Part shown: piece by piece, positions 34,730 through 47,330 of the stretch
How positions within the stretch are numbered: position 1 is the first letter of the stretch
Layout of the letters: every line of letters starts with the position of its first letter
Origin: Lichenostomus cassidix
Lineage: Eukaryota > Chordata > Aves > Passeriformes > Meliphagidae
Assembly: GCA_008360975.2 (NCBI GenBank)
Contig: CM039182.1
Span: 25,888,324 to 25,952,323 of the forward strand
Direction: 5' to 3'
Length of the DNA: 64,000 nucleotides
Program-made: the position numbers and the translations under genes
Notes under the pieces: model-generated
Told to the model about the DNA's origin: nothing
Seen by the model: only the letters and a program-made list of their open reading frames with translations
The model's database searches: none

Positions 34730-37700
34730 TAGTAAGAATCTTTCCACCGTCCTGAAACACTTGGAGTTAGTAAGCCTCCAGGTTGCTTTCAAATTCACTG
34801 TTCCCAGATAAAAAGGGTTGCCTGGTCAGAATATTTAATTTTTTAATGAATATAAAGCTAAACACCAGTTACAATTACCAAATTGTCTATTTTTTAATGT
34901 TGATTGTACAGAAACAACATTGAGAAAATTCTTTCAATATTAAACCAGCATATTTTGATTTCTCCAAAGGACAGAAAACATGATTTTCTTATATGGATTA
35001 GTTTTTTTTATCTTTACTTAGAACAACATATATTTGACCATCAATGTGGCTAATTCCATCACCTAAATTATAATTAAATCTCTATCCCTTTTTAAAATAG
35101 TTTTCTTATCTTCTTTATAACTAAACCTAGTTCACCCTCTTCCAAAGGATTTATTTTCTTCTTCATTAAGAGAATGCTGTTTGAAATATTACCTTTGGAA
35201 AAGAAAGAGGCTATGAAATATAAGTATTTAAATCTGGTTAACATTTGTTTCTGCAATGTAATTTCAGCAAATGCAGAATAAATTTCCTCTATTTTCAAAG
35301 CCAGTCATATAAGAGGGAGCAGAACAATAAGGAGCTCTCCACATGCATCACAATTCTCTTCTTGCTGCAGCCATTTCTGATATGCTTAGGTGATACATCC
35401 ATCCTCATTAGCTACTGCTCTTCTTTATGGGCAGCCTATCTTGAGCAATCAACTATAGTAGACCTTACACAGGATAAAAAAATAACCTGGCTTGGTTCCT
35501 TTAGACCCTTAATACATGGTTTCCTGTTCTTTCTTCCAATTAATACTATCTTTTTGAAGTCAGTAGAGACTTCATATTTAATTTCCTGTGTGTTCGTATA
35601 GGCCAGACTATGTTGAATTACTTTCTTTTGGCATAAAATAGTTCAGTTACAATACATATACAGAGAGTGAGATATGTTCTTGTCTCCTTAATCTACTTGC
35701 TCAAACAAATATTTTTTACACAATGAGTACCCTAAAGTGTAAACAGTCTGTATAAAAATATTAATACAATATTAATAATATCATATTGAATAAAGAGGCA
35801 CTTTTCTGTGGTGGCTATCAATTATTTGTAAATAAAAGATTCTAAAATGATATATATATTGTTATATTAGTATATATACCTGTGAAAATCAGCAGCAAAA
35901 TTCAGAAATAAAAGTCAAGGAGCTGCAAACTTCAATGAACACCTGATAATCACTTATGATGAATCACAAAGGCAAAACTGAATTATTGTACCTAAGTTTA
36001 CAGAAAAAAACCAGTTCTCAGGAAATCACTTAAGTACACGTGTAGATATAAACCAATTAGCATTACACAAGCTCAGGTATTTTGCTTTAATAAAGGATTC
36101 ATTTTACTGTATTTAAGGTAATTTATTTGCAGTCTCATTGCCATTATTATAATTCATTTTGTTTTCATGCCTGGATATTTGACATGGCTAAACAGAACAA
36201 TTAGTAAACAAGCAAACAAATCAATGTCTGAATATGAATTTCAAAATTAGGTTTACTACTCTTTGGCACATATATTTGGAATTATTTATTTCCAAACCCA
36301 GAGCTGCATGCAATGCCTTTTAGTTATTTTTCTGCCATCTATAATTTTTCTAAGGTTTAGCCTAATTCTTCTACACCTGTTTTCTCCTTTGTATGAGAGC
36401 TCTTATTACTTCTGATATTTTGTGGAAGTATATTTCTTCTGCTTTTTGTATTTTGGGCATTGGAGTAGAAAATGGCTTTCAGTTTTGATCTCTACTCTGT
36501 CTCATCAATTGTGGAGTCAGTCTTCCATAGGTTTCTACCACATTTTGTGTCATTCCTGGTTCCTATTTCTAATCCATGGTAACATAGCCTGTATTTTGCT
36601 AGAACAAAAATATTTGCATATAAAAGTAAGATTGCTATAGAAATTTGTGTGAAGATTTTTATTCACTCTCAAAATCTAGGCTTTTATTGGACAAAAAAAT
36701 AGGAAAAAAGATGTGTTTCTATTTACATATAGTGGCATATATAATATTATTCTTTTGGCATACATGTGAATTTTAAACATGACAAGGTTTTACCTACAGT
36801 TGTTTCTTCAACTTGCTTTACTGTCTAATTAGAATTCACATCAGGAAAAACATATGATTTGTCCTTTTTGAGGATGCTCATTTAGCATAAGTGCAAGACT
36901 ATCTCAGGTCACTGTATACATCCATTTTTATTCTGCAAAGTGGTTTTGCATATTGTTACTAGTATGCTGCTCCTCAAGAATGCAATGCACAGATACCTCT
37001 GGTGAGACATTTTTAAGTTAATTAGCATGGCACTGGGAACTGTCTAGGCATGGTAGCAGGGAGCACCACAGAGGCTAAATTACCCTTCTTCTCAGGCAGT
37101 TTTTCAGTAGATTAGACTTCGCTTCAGCTGAACTCTGTGCTGTTGCAGCACCTCTGCTCCTGCATGTCTGAGTAAGCTGGTGAAAATCTAGTTCAGATTT
37201 CTATAGTTTGCAATGTAGAGATACTGAAAATGCCACTCACTAGCCCTTGATTATTGATAGGATAAGTTATTTGTAGCCTCATGCAAATTTTGTTACGAAA
37301 ATTTGGGTCAAGATTTGAAAAAAAGCAAATGGCACCACTAAGTCAGTGCTAACATCTTATAATTTACATCTACCCTGGTGAAAACTCTGATGTTTCACCT
37401 GAAATTTCTGTGGACCAGTTAGTTTGAATGGAACGGATTCTGCTAGTAAGTGAGGAATTATGTTAGCTCAACTGATTAATTTACATCAACACGAGAACCA
37501 GTTTTAGTTCAGCAGGAGTTAGCAGATCTCATTTTCTCCCCAACAGCTCTTCCCAAGCCTATTCTTGAAATATGCATGGAAGCCAGTGAAAAACAGACTA
37601 ACTTGCCAGTAGTAAGAATGATTTGATGCATATCAACAAGGACTGCCACCTGAGGAAGGCACATCCTCCTGTTTCTGGCCATACTGAATACTTAGGTTTT

Positions 37701-40700
37701 CACAGGAAATCAAATAACATAAAATAAAGTTATTTTATATGATCTGTTACAAAATATGTTTTTAGGGCTAGCATGTGAAAATTCCTAGTGTATTGCTCTT
37801 CTGTAAGTAATGATATTGGCCATGTTCCAGACTTTAATGCTGTCTCTTGGGCTTAATAAACTCGTAAAAACATCCACTAAATTAATCTGTTTTCCCACTC
37901 TTTTTAGTGATCTTGCACTTGACTGTATATATTCTGCTCTGAGAGTGTTAGCATTGTGCAAGTTTCAAACCTTTTAATAGCCATTAACTCTGTTATCAAG
38001 ATACTTTCTATTGTCTTCTCTTTTGTCCCATTAAATCTAATTTCTGATGTGGGTAAATGTTCATTGATTTTATTTGTACAGGCTGGGCTTAAGTAATTGT
38101 TTCGTATCCTTTCTATTTTCTTATCGGGTGTCTGTCTAATTGCATGCTGATCACTCCTCCAAAGATGACTTTTCTCTATTACCAATTCACAAAAGCGGAC
38201 AGGATAGTCTTAGTAATTTATGTGAAAAAGTCTTCACAGAACTATCCTGTATTATATGTCTTTTATGGAAGATCTCTTTATTTTTATGGGTAACTTTTTG
38301 TTCCCATGCAATTGCCTGAAATTTGCCCCACTGAAAAATTCAGATACAACCTTGTTTTTTTTAAATCAAGAGAAGTTTTAATTCAAATCATGGTCAGAAA
38401 CATTTCAGAAACTATCCTGGGAGTATGAAGAAAACCTTATAGCCTCCTGCATGATTCCTGGATTTTGTGTTAAACTTTGCCAGCACCTTAACATTTGTTT
38501 ATAACTTCTTTTAACCTAATATTTGATGGCTCTACAAAAATAAATATGGGAATATATAATAGAATAGCTGTGCTACATTTATTTTATATCAACCAATTGC
38601 CTTGGCTCTGTGACTGTGCTTTAAGTTTTCCTCATTTCAGAGATTTCACACTAGAGCTAGATAAGCTCAGCCTTAACACCAAGGCCAGAGCTGACTCCAG
38701 GCTCCAACAAACAGCTTCTGTTTTGGAGCAAAAACTTGGGTATTTGACAGCAAAGAGAAGTGCAAGAGAATATATATTTATGAAATAATAACATTATCAA
38801 TGAGATTAGTGTGAAGCAGTGCAGGTAAAATGGAACAATTGACACCACTGGTGTTATATCATTACCTCCAGGTTATGTTAGCTCTCTATGGAAATGAATG
38901 GGACATTTCATATATTCTTAGTCTGGCTTTGCTAACCTACTTGGTAAGATTTTACATTCTATTCTTATTTGGAAAGGCGCCTTTCCAGTCCTATAGAATT
39001 TTAATTTTAAACAGAAATAAACCCAAAGAAGATGACCCATTATTAGTTTTAGTTTATGACATCATAATTATAGATTAGCTTTATTATGAACTTTATTGCT
39101 TTCGCAAGATGAAAAGTCTACTTTCCTTTTACACTTTCCTTTCACTTTTTATCATTCATCTAACAGAAGTGATATTAAGTTTTCCTTTATAAGTAGTTTT
39201 GACCTGTTTTATTAGTGGATGTTTGCTTTTATCATAGAAATTGCTATTGTAATGAACTCTAATATATTTGTTGCATTCTCACCAGAAAGTCTAATAAATT
39301 ACTGAGGGTTTGATAGACATGTCTTTGTGAAATGAGATAAAACAGCAGGGAGCAGAATTTGTGTTGTCCTCTCACAGATCTTTGTGTTTTACATCTCAGC
39401 AAACTCAATATCTAGAAAACCACTTTCAGAGATATCAGTTTTCCATTCTGTCCTATTACATACTCTGCCTGACACAATTACGCACAGGTTTCTTAAGATT
39501 CTTTTGATGTGTGTGCACTTCAGTAGGTGACAAGATTTCACATCATAATGTACAAGGAGAAGTAGGATCACAGGCTGAAACTGGTGGGAGGTGGATCAAA
39601 AACACAATACTGAAGATAGATGAAAAATACAGAACAAACATGTTTAGGTGCTCAGAGTTCCTGTGTTCTGATTGTAGAACCTCTGGAAATACTATTTCCT
39701 TATTATTCCTTTAAGAATGATACTATTAAAATGTAACAAGGGTAGGATAAATACAGAGCTCATATTTTACACTGAAGTGTTTCTCAGATGAGGAGACTGT
39801 CTGCATAAGGTATTGGGACCTAAGGATCCAGTACTATAAGAGTAATGAAGGCTACTGCAGTTAAACTTTGCTAAAAAATGGCCCTATTTGGGGTTTCTTG
39901 TAGACAAATTGAATCAAGATAGATTTCTGGTAAATGCACTCCTTTGCCAGTAGTGATACATTGTGATACTGGAATTTTCTCTAATGGAACATTTAAAAAA
40001 GTTTATTCTGGTATAAAAAGATTTATTTTTTATGTAGTTGAAATACCTTATGGAAATCTTTCAGTGAAGTCTCAGTGAGCCATAGGCCACCCTTGAAGTA
40101 GCCTGCATGGACTTTTTTTCCATGATTTTCCTGGTTCCTACATGATCCATCAGGCATGGATGGACTTATTCCATGGGCTGCTTTTGGTGTCTGAGTGCCT
40201 GCAGAACAAGAACAGGGAACCTGCTAAAGGAAGGACTGGGAAGTCTGGGCAATTTGAAACAGGAGTGGCTGGGGCTTCTTGGCTCTCCACCTTCTGTGTT
40301 GTAGTCACTGAGCATCAGAGCACTATGGTTTGAATTGCTGCCCAGCACCTTGTCCTAATATTGGGGTCTTGGCAGGTCTGTCTGAGAGAGAGTTCTGTGA
40401 GCTGCTGCTGGGTCCCATGACTCCCCTGTGAAAAATTTGGAAAACATGGGGAGACTATTTGAACTCCTGGGGAGCCAGGTACCATGGGCCATTCAGTAAC
40501 CCAGGCTTTTTGGGTTTTTGGGAAAATAATGCAGAATCAGTTTATCTGAATTTAAAAACAAATAAACTTCTCACTTGAGCTTTCATTCTCAGGTGAAGGA
40601 AAAGGTTCAAAAAGTGGGAACCTTGTCTAAAATACTAATGTAGTATTCTGATCAACAATGTGCATGATTTTACCTATTTCATTTTCAATTTGGCACAGTC

Positions 40701-42524
40701 CCAAGTCATACACTTTTACTGAAGCCACTATCTGTCTTTGGTGAAGCCATTCATCCTGGGAATAACCCTGTAAAGCACTACGGTATATATCTATATGAAC
40801 TACAGTATGTTTCTCTACCGCCTCTTGTATGTGCTCTTTGATTTTTTTGGTTCAATGTAGGGGAAGAATGGCCGAGTAGTTACCTCAGGTGTGCTGGCTA
40901 GTAGCAACCAGCACTTTACTGTTAGTTTGAGCCACATGAGGTAAACCTGCTATGCCTTCTTGATATTTTGGTGAATTGCAAATTTTTGTCTCTCCTACCA
41001 TGATGTCCACCGATAAAAGCTGAATAAGCAAGGGCATAAAAGCTGTCTGTGGAAGTGTTAAAAACATAAAGTAGACAGATTTCAGAAGGTATTGGGTACT
41101 AGAGTTTTACTTCAGTATACTCATCAGAAATGGGAAATGTTCTGTTTTGCTTTGTTCTCTGATAGTGAAATGTTTGATTCATGCTATTGTGTTTTGCGTG
41201 GATATTTGAGCCATTTCTTGAGCAGGAATTACCTTCAGTTTGTTGTTGCTATTTCAATTAAACCTAAGCTGGATTGAGTTGTCAGTAAAATTGGCTGTGT
41301 TTTTTGGGTTTTGGTTTTTTTAATTCACCCCTGGACTGTTAAAAGTTATTGCTTCAAACAATGCACTTTGACTACTGTTGGCTGCTTATAGCTAAGATGT
41401 GTAAACAGAATGGACCAAGGTCATCCCTGGCATAATTTACTGGAATTCAGTGCTGTCACACCAGGAGTGAATTTGGCTCAATGTTTTGGCATTAGCAGTA
41501 AAGGTCATTCCTGCAGTTTGCCCTCACTATAGAAAGTGCAATCAAAAAGTTTTCCATTTTATTTCCCTTTTGATGGTCACATTAAATCTTATTACACTGT
41601 TGGTACTTACCTCACTGGAGTGTCTGTGGGTTTTCTTTATAGGCAAAGCTTTCATCCCTGGACATCCATAAATAACTCTATTCACCACACTTTCTCCCAC
41701 AGCATTTGAGTTATGCTTCCAAGTTGAGACAAGTGTTAGCTTGCTTGCTCTGCAGATGGATTTTTGCTTCATTTTTGTCCACTTCAGAGAGGTTGCCTAT
41801 TTAGAAAAAATTTCCACCCCTGGATCTTCCATTCCAATCAGCTCCATCTGCATGTTCTCTCCTACACCATGTCTTTGAGAGGGCACTTGTCCAACTTTTC
41901 TGATTAAAGTGGATACACTACTGTAGATACACAGCTCTTGAAAGCAGAGGCTACTGCTGCAAATTCACTTTTTAAATTTGTTTTTCTGAAACAGATGCCA
42001 CAATAAAAATAGGAAAAGTGCTAGCTGCATATTTTTTCAATAAAAGGGTTAGTATTTATGTACTTGGGAAAGTTATGACTCAGTTGTATATTATTCAGAA
42101 CTTCATTTGTGTAAGTTACTTTCTGATTAGTTATTGATTATAATCAGAACCCTTGGAGCTAAATGTGCAATATAGCTAATAAGCAGGTCTTCTGCAGATG
42201 AAGAGGATCCTTAAATATAATTTTGATGCACTTTACACTTTCTATTTATTGAACTTTGTCACAAATGGCAAATTGCAGCAGGCCATTGAAACTATAGCAG
42301 CAGCAGATTTGCAGTATTTCTGTAAGCAGGGAAATGACAGAATATTAAAAAAAGATCTCGTTTTCCTGGTTTTTCAGTCTCCAAAGTTCAAGCAATAGAA
42401 AGACTTTTCAAAATATCCCTTGCTATCTAATTCAGTTAGACACAGGCTAGTTAAACCTCCTGCATTGACTCTATGATTCTTATAATGGGCAAGTGCCTCA
42501 CCAGCTCCTGCCAGCCAGCATTGG
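34730..42524. other. AT-rich unique sequence, no gene recognised
   Basis: In nearly 8 kb I see no coding exon, RNA gene or assignable repeat. Open frames (35245-35601, 37904-38185, 38495-38788, 39511-39714, 41486-41671, 42198-42398) match nothing known. The part from 35900 to 36250 is repeat-free with many ATTA and TAAT words and could be constrained. The part from 40130 to 40500 is more GC-balanced and may be an old repeat that I cannot assign. Confidence 0.4.
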
Positions 42525-43005
42525 TTGTGAGGTCAGACAGGGGAAGAATCCTTGGTCAAGTTATATTCCCCAGCTTCATGAGGATGCTACTCCTACCCTA
42601 CCAAGCCACCTGGGCTTCAGATAATAGCCTATCAGAAGACTATAATCACCAGGTATTTGTCCAGTGTGTGTCCCTACAGGGGATGTGCTTGGGTGCTCCC
42701 ACATATACCTGAACAATATATTCACCCACTGAATTCTGTGTTTTGTGGGACCCCCATCATTGAGAAGAAAGAGAAGGAATGGGATGCAGTCTGGATCCAT
42801 GGCTGATGATTATCAATCTTTCACACTATTTCTCTCTCCCCCCCTTCCTCTCTTTTTCTTTTTTTCTCTCTCTCTCTCTCTATTCCTCACATCTACTGCT
42901 AAATAAAATCCATACTGTTGACTCTGGCATATGGTCTTGTTTGCACCTTAGTTTGGGCAGAGGCATCTCTCTCTAATAATTGGATCTTAACAGTTACTAC
43001 AAGGC
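42525..43005 (+). mobile_element. Possible ERV LTR, unassigned
   Basis: The block has LTR-like order: a GC-balanced part starting around TGTGAGGTCAGACAGG (42527), a 53-base pyrimidine-only tract, a poly-A signal AATAAA at 42902-42907, and a U5-like stretch with TTGTTTGCACCTTAGTTTGG and GCAGAGGCATCTCTC. The sequence after the poly-A signal is reminiscent of a bird LTR end, but I find no matching termini or target duplication. Both edges are approximate, and a unique sequence with a chance poly-A signal is possible. Confidence 0.35.
42829..42881. repeat. 53-base pure-pyrimidine tract with (CT)n run
   Basis: Every base from 42829 to 42881 is C or T. The tract includes a C7 run and an uninterrupted CT dinucleotide run at its 3' end. 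Such mirror-like polypyrimidine tracts can form triplex (H-) DNA. Confidence 0.9.
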
Positions 43006-43189
43006 ACAAAGGATTGATGCTGCCTAGCCCAGCAGCCCATGGGAAAACACAAGGGTGCTGTGAAACTGGCTGCAGAGTGAAACATGCTCCAGGCAGTCTA
43101 TCTGGCTGCTTTTTAAGATGTCTTTTTCATGCTTAGAATGTATTTGCTGGCAGCAGACATGGAGGTCAAAAATATGCACTGAATCTGCT

Positions 43190-43245
43190 AAAGGGCTCCC
43201 CTGAAGTTAATGGGAGTCTTTCAGTGGGTTTTGGCTCAATATATT
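43190..43245. repeat. Ancient amniote repeat relic with CTGAAGTTAATGGGAG core
   Basis: GGGCTCCCCTGAAGTTAATG, then GGAGTCTTTCAGTGGGTTTT and GGCTCAAT, parallels a dispersed repeat common in turtles, crocodilians and birds. It reads GGGCTCCCATTGAAGTCAAT, then GGGAGTCTTTCCATTGACTT, then a CAGTGGGCTTTGG part. Spacing between the two arms is nearly kept. I cannot name the family. Confidence 0.5.
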
Positions 43246-45423
43246 CTGTATCAGTGAGTTAGAAATCTGTTTTCTACCATGAGTTTTGGCCAAGAAAATT
43301 ATACTTGGCTATAAATATATATAAATAGAAATATAAATATTTATAATATAATCTCTCTCATGAGATAACATTGCATTAATATTCACTGTAACTAAGGATC
43401 CTACTGACAAGATTAGATAAAACTTCAGCAAAAGCAAATTTATTGTCTTAAAAAGCCAATGGAAATCAAATTCAAGGTAAAATTTTTCCAGAATGTTTCA
43501 GTTCAACCCAAAGTAATCAGTCATCTCTTTTTTTGGAAGTATATAGTTTATTTGCTGCTTTTAATTTGCATTTGAATCAATCAAAGCTTGGAAAGTGAAA
43601 CAGACGAAATTGCAGCATAGTACATAACACAGACAGTGAGTCTGTAAATGAACATGAATTTATTTCAGTGACAAACAGAGTATCTTTAAAAATTATATAT
43701 TCTTTGATGAAATTTGTCCAAACTTTTTATCTTGTAATAAAAAACACCAAAACTCAAAAAGTGGTTAAATATAGCTCAGATTTTGAAATAAAATGTACTA
43801 TTTGCCTTGTTAATAAAAAAGGGCACAATACCATGACAAAAACATACACCACTAATACAAACTTGACCAGTACTCCTTTGCTGAAAGACTTTCATCTGAT
43901 GTTTTTACCTCTTGTTTCATCTCTGTTAGTTAATTCAAAACTCAGGATGTTTTCCCTACATCTTAGTTATGAAATTTTTTTATGACAGTCATAAACCCCT
44001 GACTACTCATAATACCTGCAAAAGCATTTGAAATTACCTCTTGAACACACAAGAAGAAATTTATAAGACAGATGTAGAAATTGTTTACTAAAAATCCGTC
44101 AGAAATATATAGGCTTCATCTATCCTGTTCAACAGAAAGAGGCCATGGTGTAAACAGGGTAAAATAATTTAAGAATTTGTAAAAAAATCTGCTAAATTAG
44201 ATTCATATATCAGTTCCAATCTATGGAAGAATTGGAGTTTCTCTAGACTGTGGATCTCACTTTGTAGTCATCCTGCTATCCAGACTTCATAAGACACTAA
44301 GAAGTCACCCCAGATGACAAGTCCCAGATAAGAGGTTTATTCCATCTTCTCATTCTGGAAAGTGCCTGCCTCAGACTGCCCATGCAATTAAAATAAACTA
44401 GAGTCTTGGGATTTTAACTGTTATTACATTATGTGGTCTTTTCTATTTTGTATGAGGAGGAGAAATCATGAATACAAAGAAAAATGTTTTCTAAATACTT
44501 CAATTTAATTTCAATTTGTACTTTATATGAGCCAATTTGTTGAATCTAGAAGGTGTCTCACTAACTAATTTAAAGCTGGGTTAGAGCTTTATAGCCTCTT
44601 TTCACTCTCTGAAAGCTTGATATCTTGTTTAATTATGTCACAGTTTTTAATTTTATCAGAGTAAACCTAGACAATATTCATAAGTATCTAATAATTGGGA
44701 GGATGCATGAAGTGAAATTCATATCCTTCACATCCATGGATTTACTGGTCGCAGTTCTCATATTTACCTTCTATGATAAAGCGAAAAGACTTTTCCATGA
44801 ATATAGTAATTTAAATTGCCAAACACTCTTGAGTTGACTCCACTAGTACCTTCACAGCTTAATACCTTTCCCTATTACTCCTTGGTTTGGTCTTATTTTC
44901 AAGATGAATGATTTATTAGCTCACTCTCTCTATCATAACCAGAACAAGCTATCTATTTTATGTACTTTCTTTTTAATTGAAGAATTTTCAATCACACTGA
45001 CAAAGTGTGACTGGATGGTTAAGTGGTGTCTTGGGCTGATGGCAGACCAACAGATCCTTCTCAAAGTACAACATTATCATTTTCTCACTCTACATTGGTG
45101 TATTTTACATTATAGTGGATGGAGACTTGCCCTTATATGGTTAAAATTTTAAAATACTTTGGAGCAATAAAACCTCAGTCCTAGAAAATAATCTTTATAA
45201 TATATTTGTAATTTTGAATTAATTTCTTTATCTTCTGCTTAAAAAGGATCAAAATAGACAGAATTCTGGACATCTGGAGATATAACAGTGCATGTAGTGA
45301 TATGTGAAGTGAAACAGACCTACCCAAAATTCTATCTAAACGTGACTAGCCTGCTAATCTGTTTTAACACTCCAATGTAAAAAATAAACAAAATCCCAAT
45401 CCCCAACCAATCAACAAATAAAG

Positions 45424-45440
45424 TAAACAAACAAACAAAC
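45424..45440. repeat. (AAAC)4 microsatellite
   Basis: Four AAAC units lie in an A-rich region (45370-45490) that contains further AAC/AAAC words. The region could be the remains of an A-rich tail, but no element is recognisable beside it. Confidence 0.85.
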
Positions 45441-46255
45441 AGAAAAGCCAAGAACAAACACAAAACTAAACCAAATCAAAAGATCCCATTAAACCCAAAA
45501 GGAAATTTCCTTATCAGTCTTATCTTCTTAAGAGCTAAAAAATATATCCCATTTTCTTTGTCATGGAAAACATGATAAAAGGTATACACACATCATTCTT
45601 TCCTGCAAATATGTATGTTAACAGTTGAGCACTGCCAAGCTGTTAACTGCAAAGTCACTCTCTATATTATATTTTAAAAATCCACTCACTTTGATGAATT
45701 AGAACAATATTGAGCAGACTAGTGAAAGTCAAAGCTGTATCTGCATAACAAATTTGGTGCACCTTTCTTTTCTTGAATAGGAAAGGTGTGTATTTTTCCT
45801 CATTCCTTTTAAAAGTGGCAACTGATTGCCTGAAAGACAGTGATCAGCCATACCTTGTTTTTGCTTGGAAAGGAGGGCCATTGTTATAAAGAGCTAAAGA
45901 TAATCCCTGAGGAATAGAAGCATTGTTCTACAAAAATATAGGTAAGGTATGATGCTTTCCAATAAAATTTTGATGCTGTACTCGAATGCTCTGATTTATA
46001 GTTGCTTAATATTGTGAGAAATATTCTTGCAAAATTATTTACAGTGATAAGTAAAATCTCAGTGTTTCAAAACTGAGACGATATGACAAGCCTTCGAAGT
46101 GATTTTTATACAGTTCAGTCCCCTAGTCTTGGAATTCAGATGACATTGTGACAGCACGTAACACAATTTAGAAAAAAAATAGCTAAAAGAAAAAAATAAA
46201 CACAGGGAGCATGAATCTTGTCTGAGATCATGGTACATATTCTCTTTCAGTCAAG

Positions 46256-46278
46256 TGTGTGTGTATGTATATATATAA
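46256..46278. repeat. Short (GT)n(AT)n run
   Basis: The run is GTGTGTGTATGTATATATAT, a mixed purine-pyrimidine alternation about 23 bases long. It is probably a polymorphic microsatellite. Confidence 0.8.
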
Positions 46279-46829
46279 GCCAGCTCCAAATTCATGACAG
46301 ACTACAGAAAAAGGCAGATTATAAAATCTAAAAGCAGAAGTTGTGACTAGCAAAAAATTAAATTAAATAGAAAAGATATATATAAACAATAACAAGGCAA
46401 AACAAAAAGAGATTTTGAAAACCAAGTTCCTTAAGCCTTTTTCAAATACAGAAAAAAATCCTGGCAGCCTCCCAGAGAATCTGTAGCACTTATATACAGA
46501 TCAAGATACAAAATGATTTCTCAAGGAGGATGAGGACACCACAGAAAAAAGGAATTAATTATTTTACTCAGCTTTCTGTTTAGAGGGATCCTCTCTTCTG
46601 GATGGGATAGGACAGATGAACTATCTTGGCTTGTGGTGCCATCATTTAAAGTTTTGGAAAGAACTGATGAAATGAGTATCAATATCTCTATAGCGAAATA
46701 TTTTTTGTGAAGAAATCCGCATGTGAAAACTGCCAAAACCTGAGCCAGGGTTTGTCATTTATCTGCTGCATATCCACTTTGCACTAGAAAAGAAGCAAGT
46801 TTGTAAAACCAGGAACAGATTATAAGGTT

Positions 46830-47330
46830 TCATGGGAAAATTTAGAGAACTGCAGGCTAGTAAGTCTGAAGCTTTTAATGAGTAAATTATTTGAAACTAC
46901 AGTAAATAATAGGTTCAGTAGACATTTCATACAGTGATAAGGAATCAGATGACTTTTCTAGAGGGAAAATATATTTATTCATCTACAAGATTTCATCAAA
47001 GAATATTCAGGAATCTTAACATGTTTCTTAGCAACAAATCTTAACCCTCCATGGAGCAAAAGCAGTGCTCCAAGGGATTAACAAGATATAGGAGAAGGGA
47101 TTTTCATTTGCTTTGGAGAAAGGAGAATATTACCGGAATCCCAAAGAGAGATGTTCTGGATGAAGTTGTATAAACTATATTCATAAGTGGTCAGAAAAAA
47201 AAGAGAAATGACAAATTTGCTAATAATGCAATTTCTTCAGGTGTATAACATCAATTCCAAATATTAAAATCTTGCACATGTCTGAATGCCAATATGGATG
47301 AAAATTTATTTATTGAATGTAGAACAATCA
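46830..47330 (+). mobile_element. Old CR1/L3-like LINE ORF2 (reverse transcriptase) relic
   Basis: Segments match, in order, the reverse-transcriptase part of CR1/L3-like LINEs of reptiles. GAGAACTGCAGGCTAGTAAG parallels AGAACTACAGGCCAGTAAG. An AAGATTTCATCAAAGAATA part parallels the ...GGATTTATCAAGAACA... region. CCCAAAGAGAGATGTTCTGG parallels CCTCAGGGATCTGTTCTGG. CTATATTCATAAGTGGTCAG and GACAAATTTGCTAATAATGC parallel the stretch around the catalytic Phe-Ala-Asp-Asp box, and the box itself is damaged (AATAATGC in place of the usual GATGAT). Finally CCAATATGGATGAAAATTTA parallels AAATGGCAGATGAAATTTAA. Indels and stops are frequent. The similarity is to old reptile-type lineages more than to the bird CR1 tails elsewhere in this window. 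Confidence 0.65.

Larger units (their letters stand above)
43246..46829. other. AT-rich unique sequence, no gene recognised
   Basis: Only short open frames occur (43668-43985, 44625-44837, 44904-45152, 46521-46736 minus), with no known domain. An AT-only-like stretch lies at 43311-43350, an (AAAC)4 microsatellite at 45424-45440 and a short GT/AT dinucleotide run at 46256-46278. No dispersed repeat is recognised. Confidence 0.4.
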
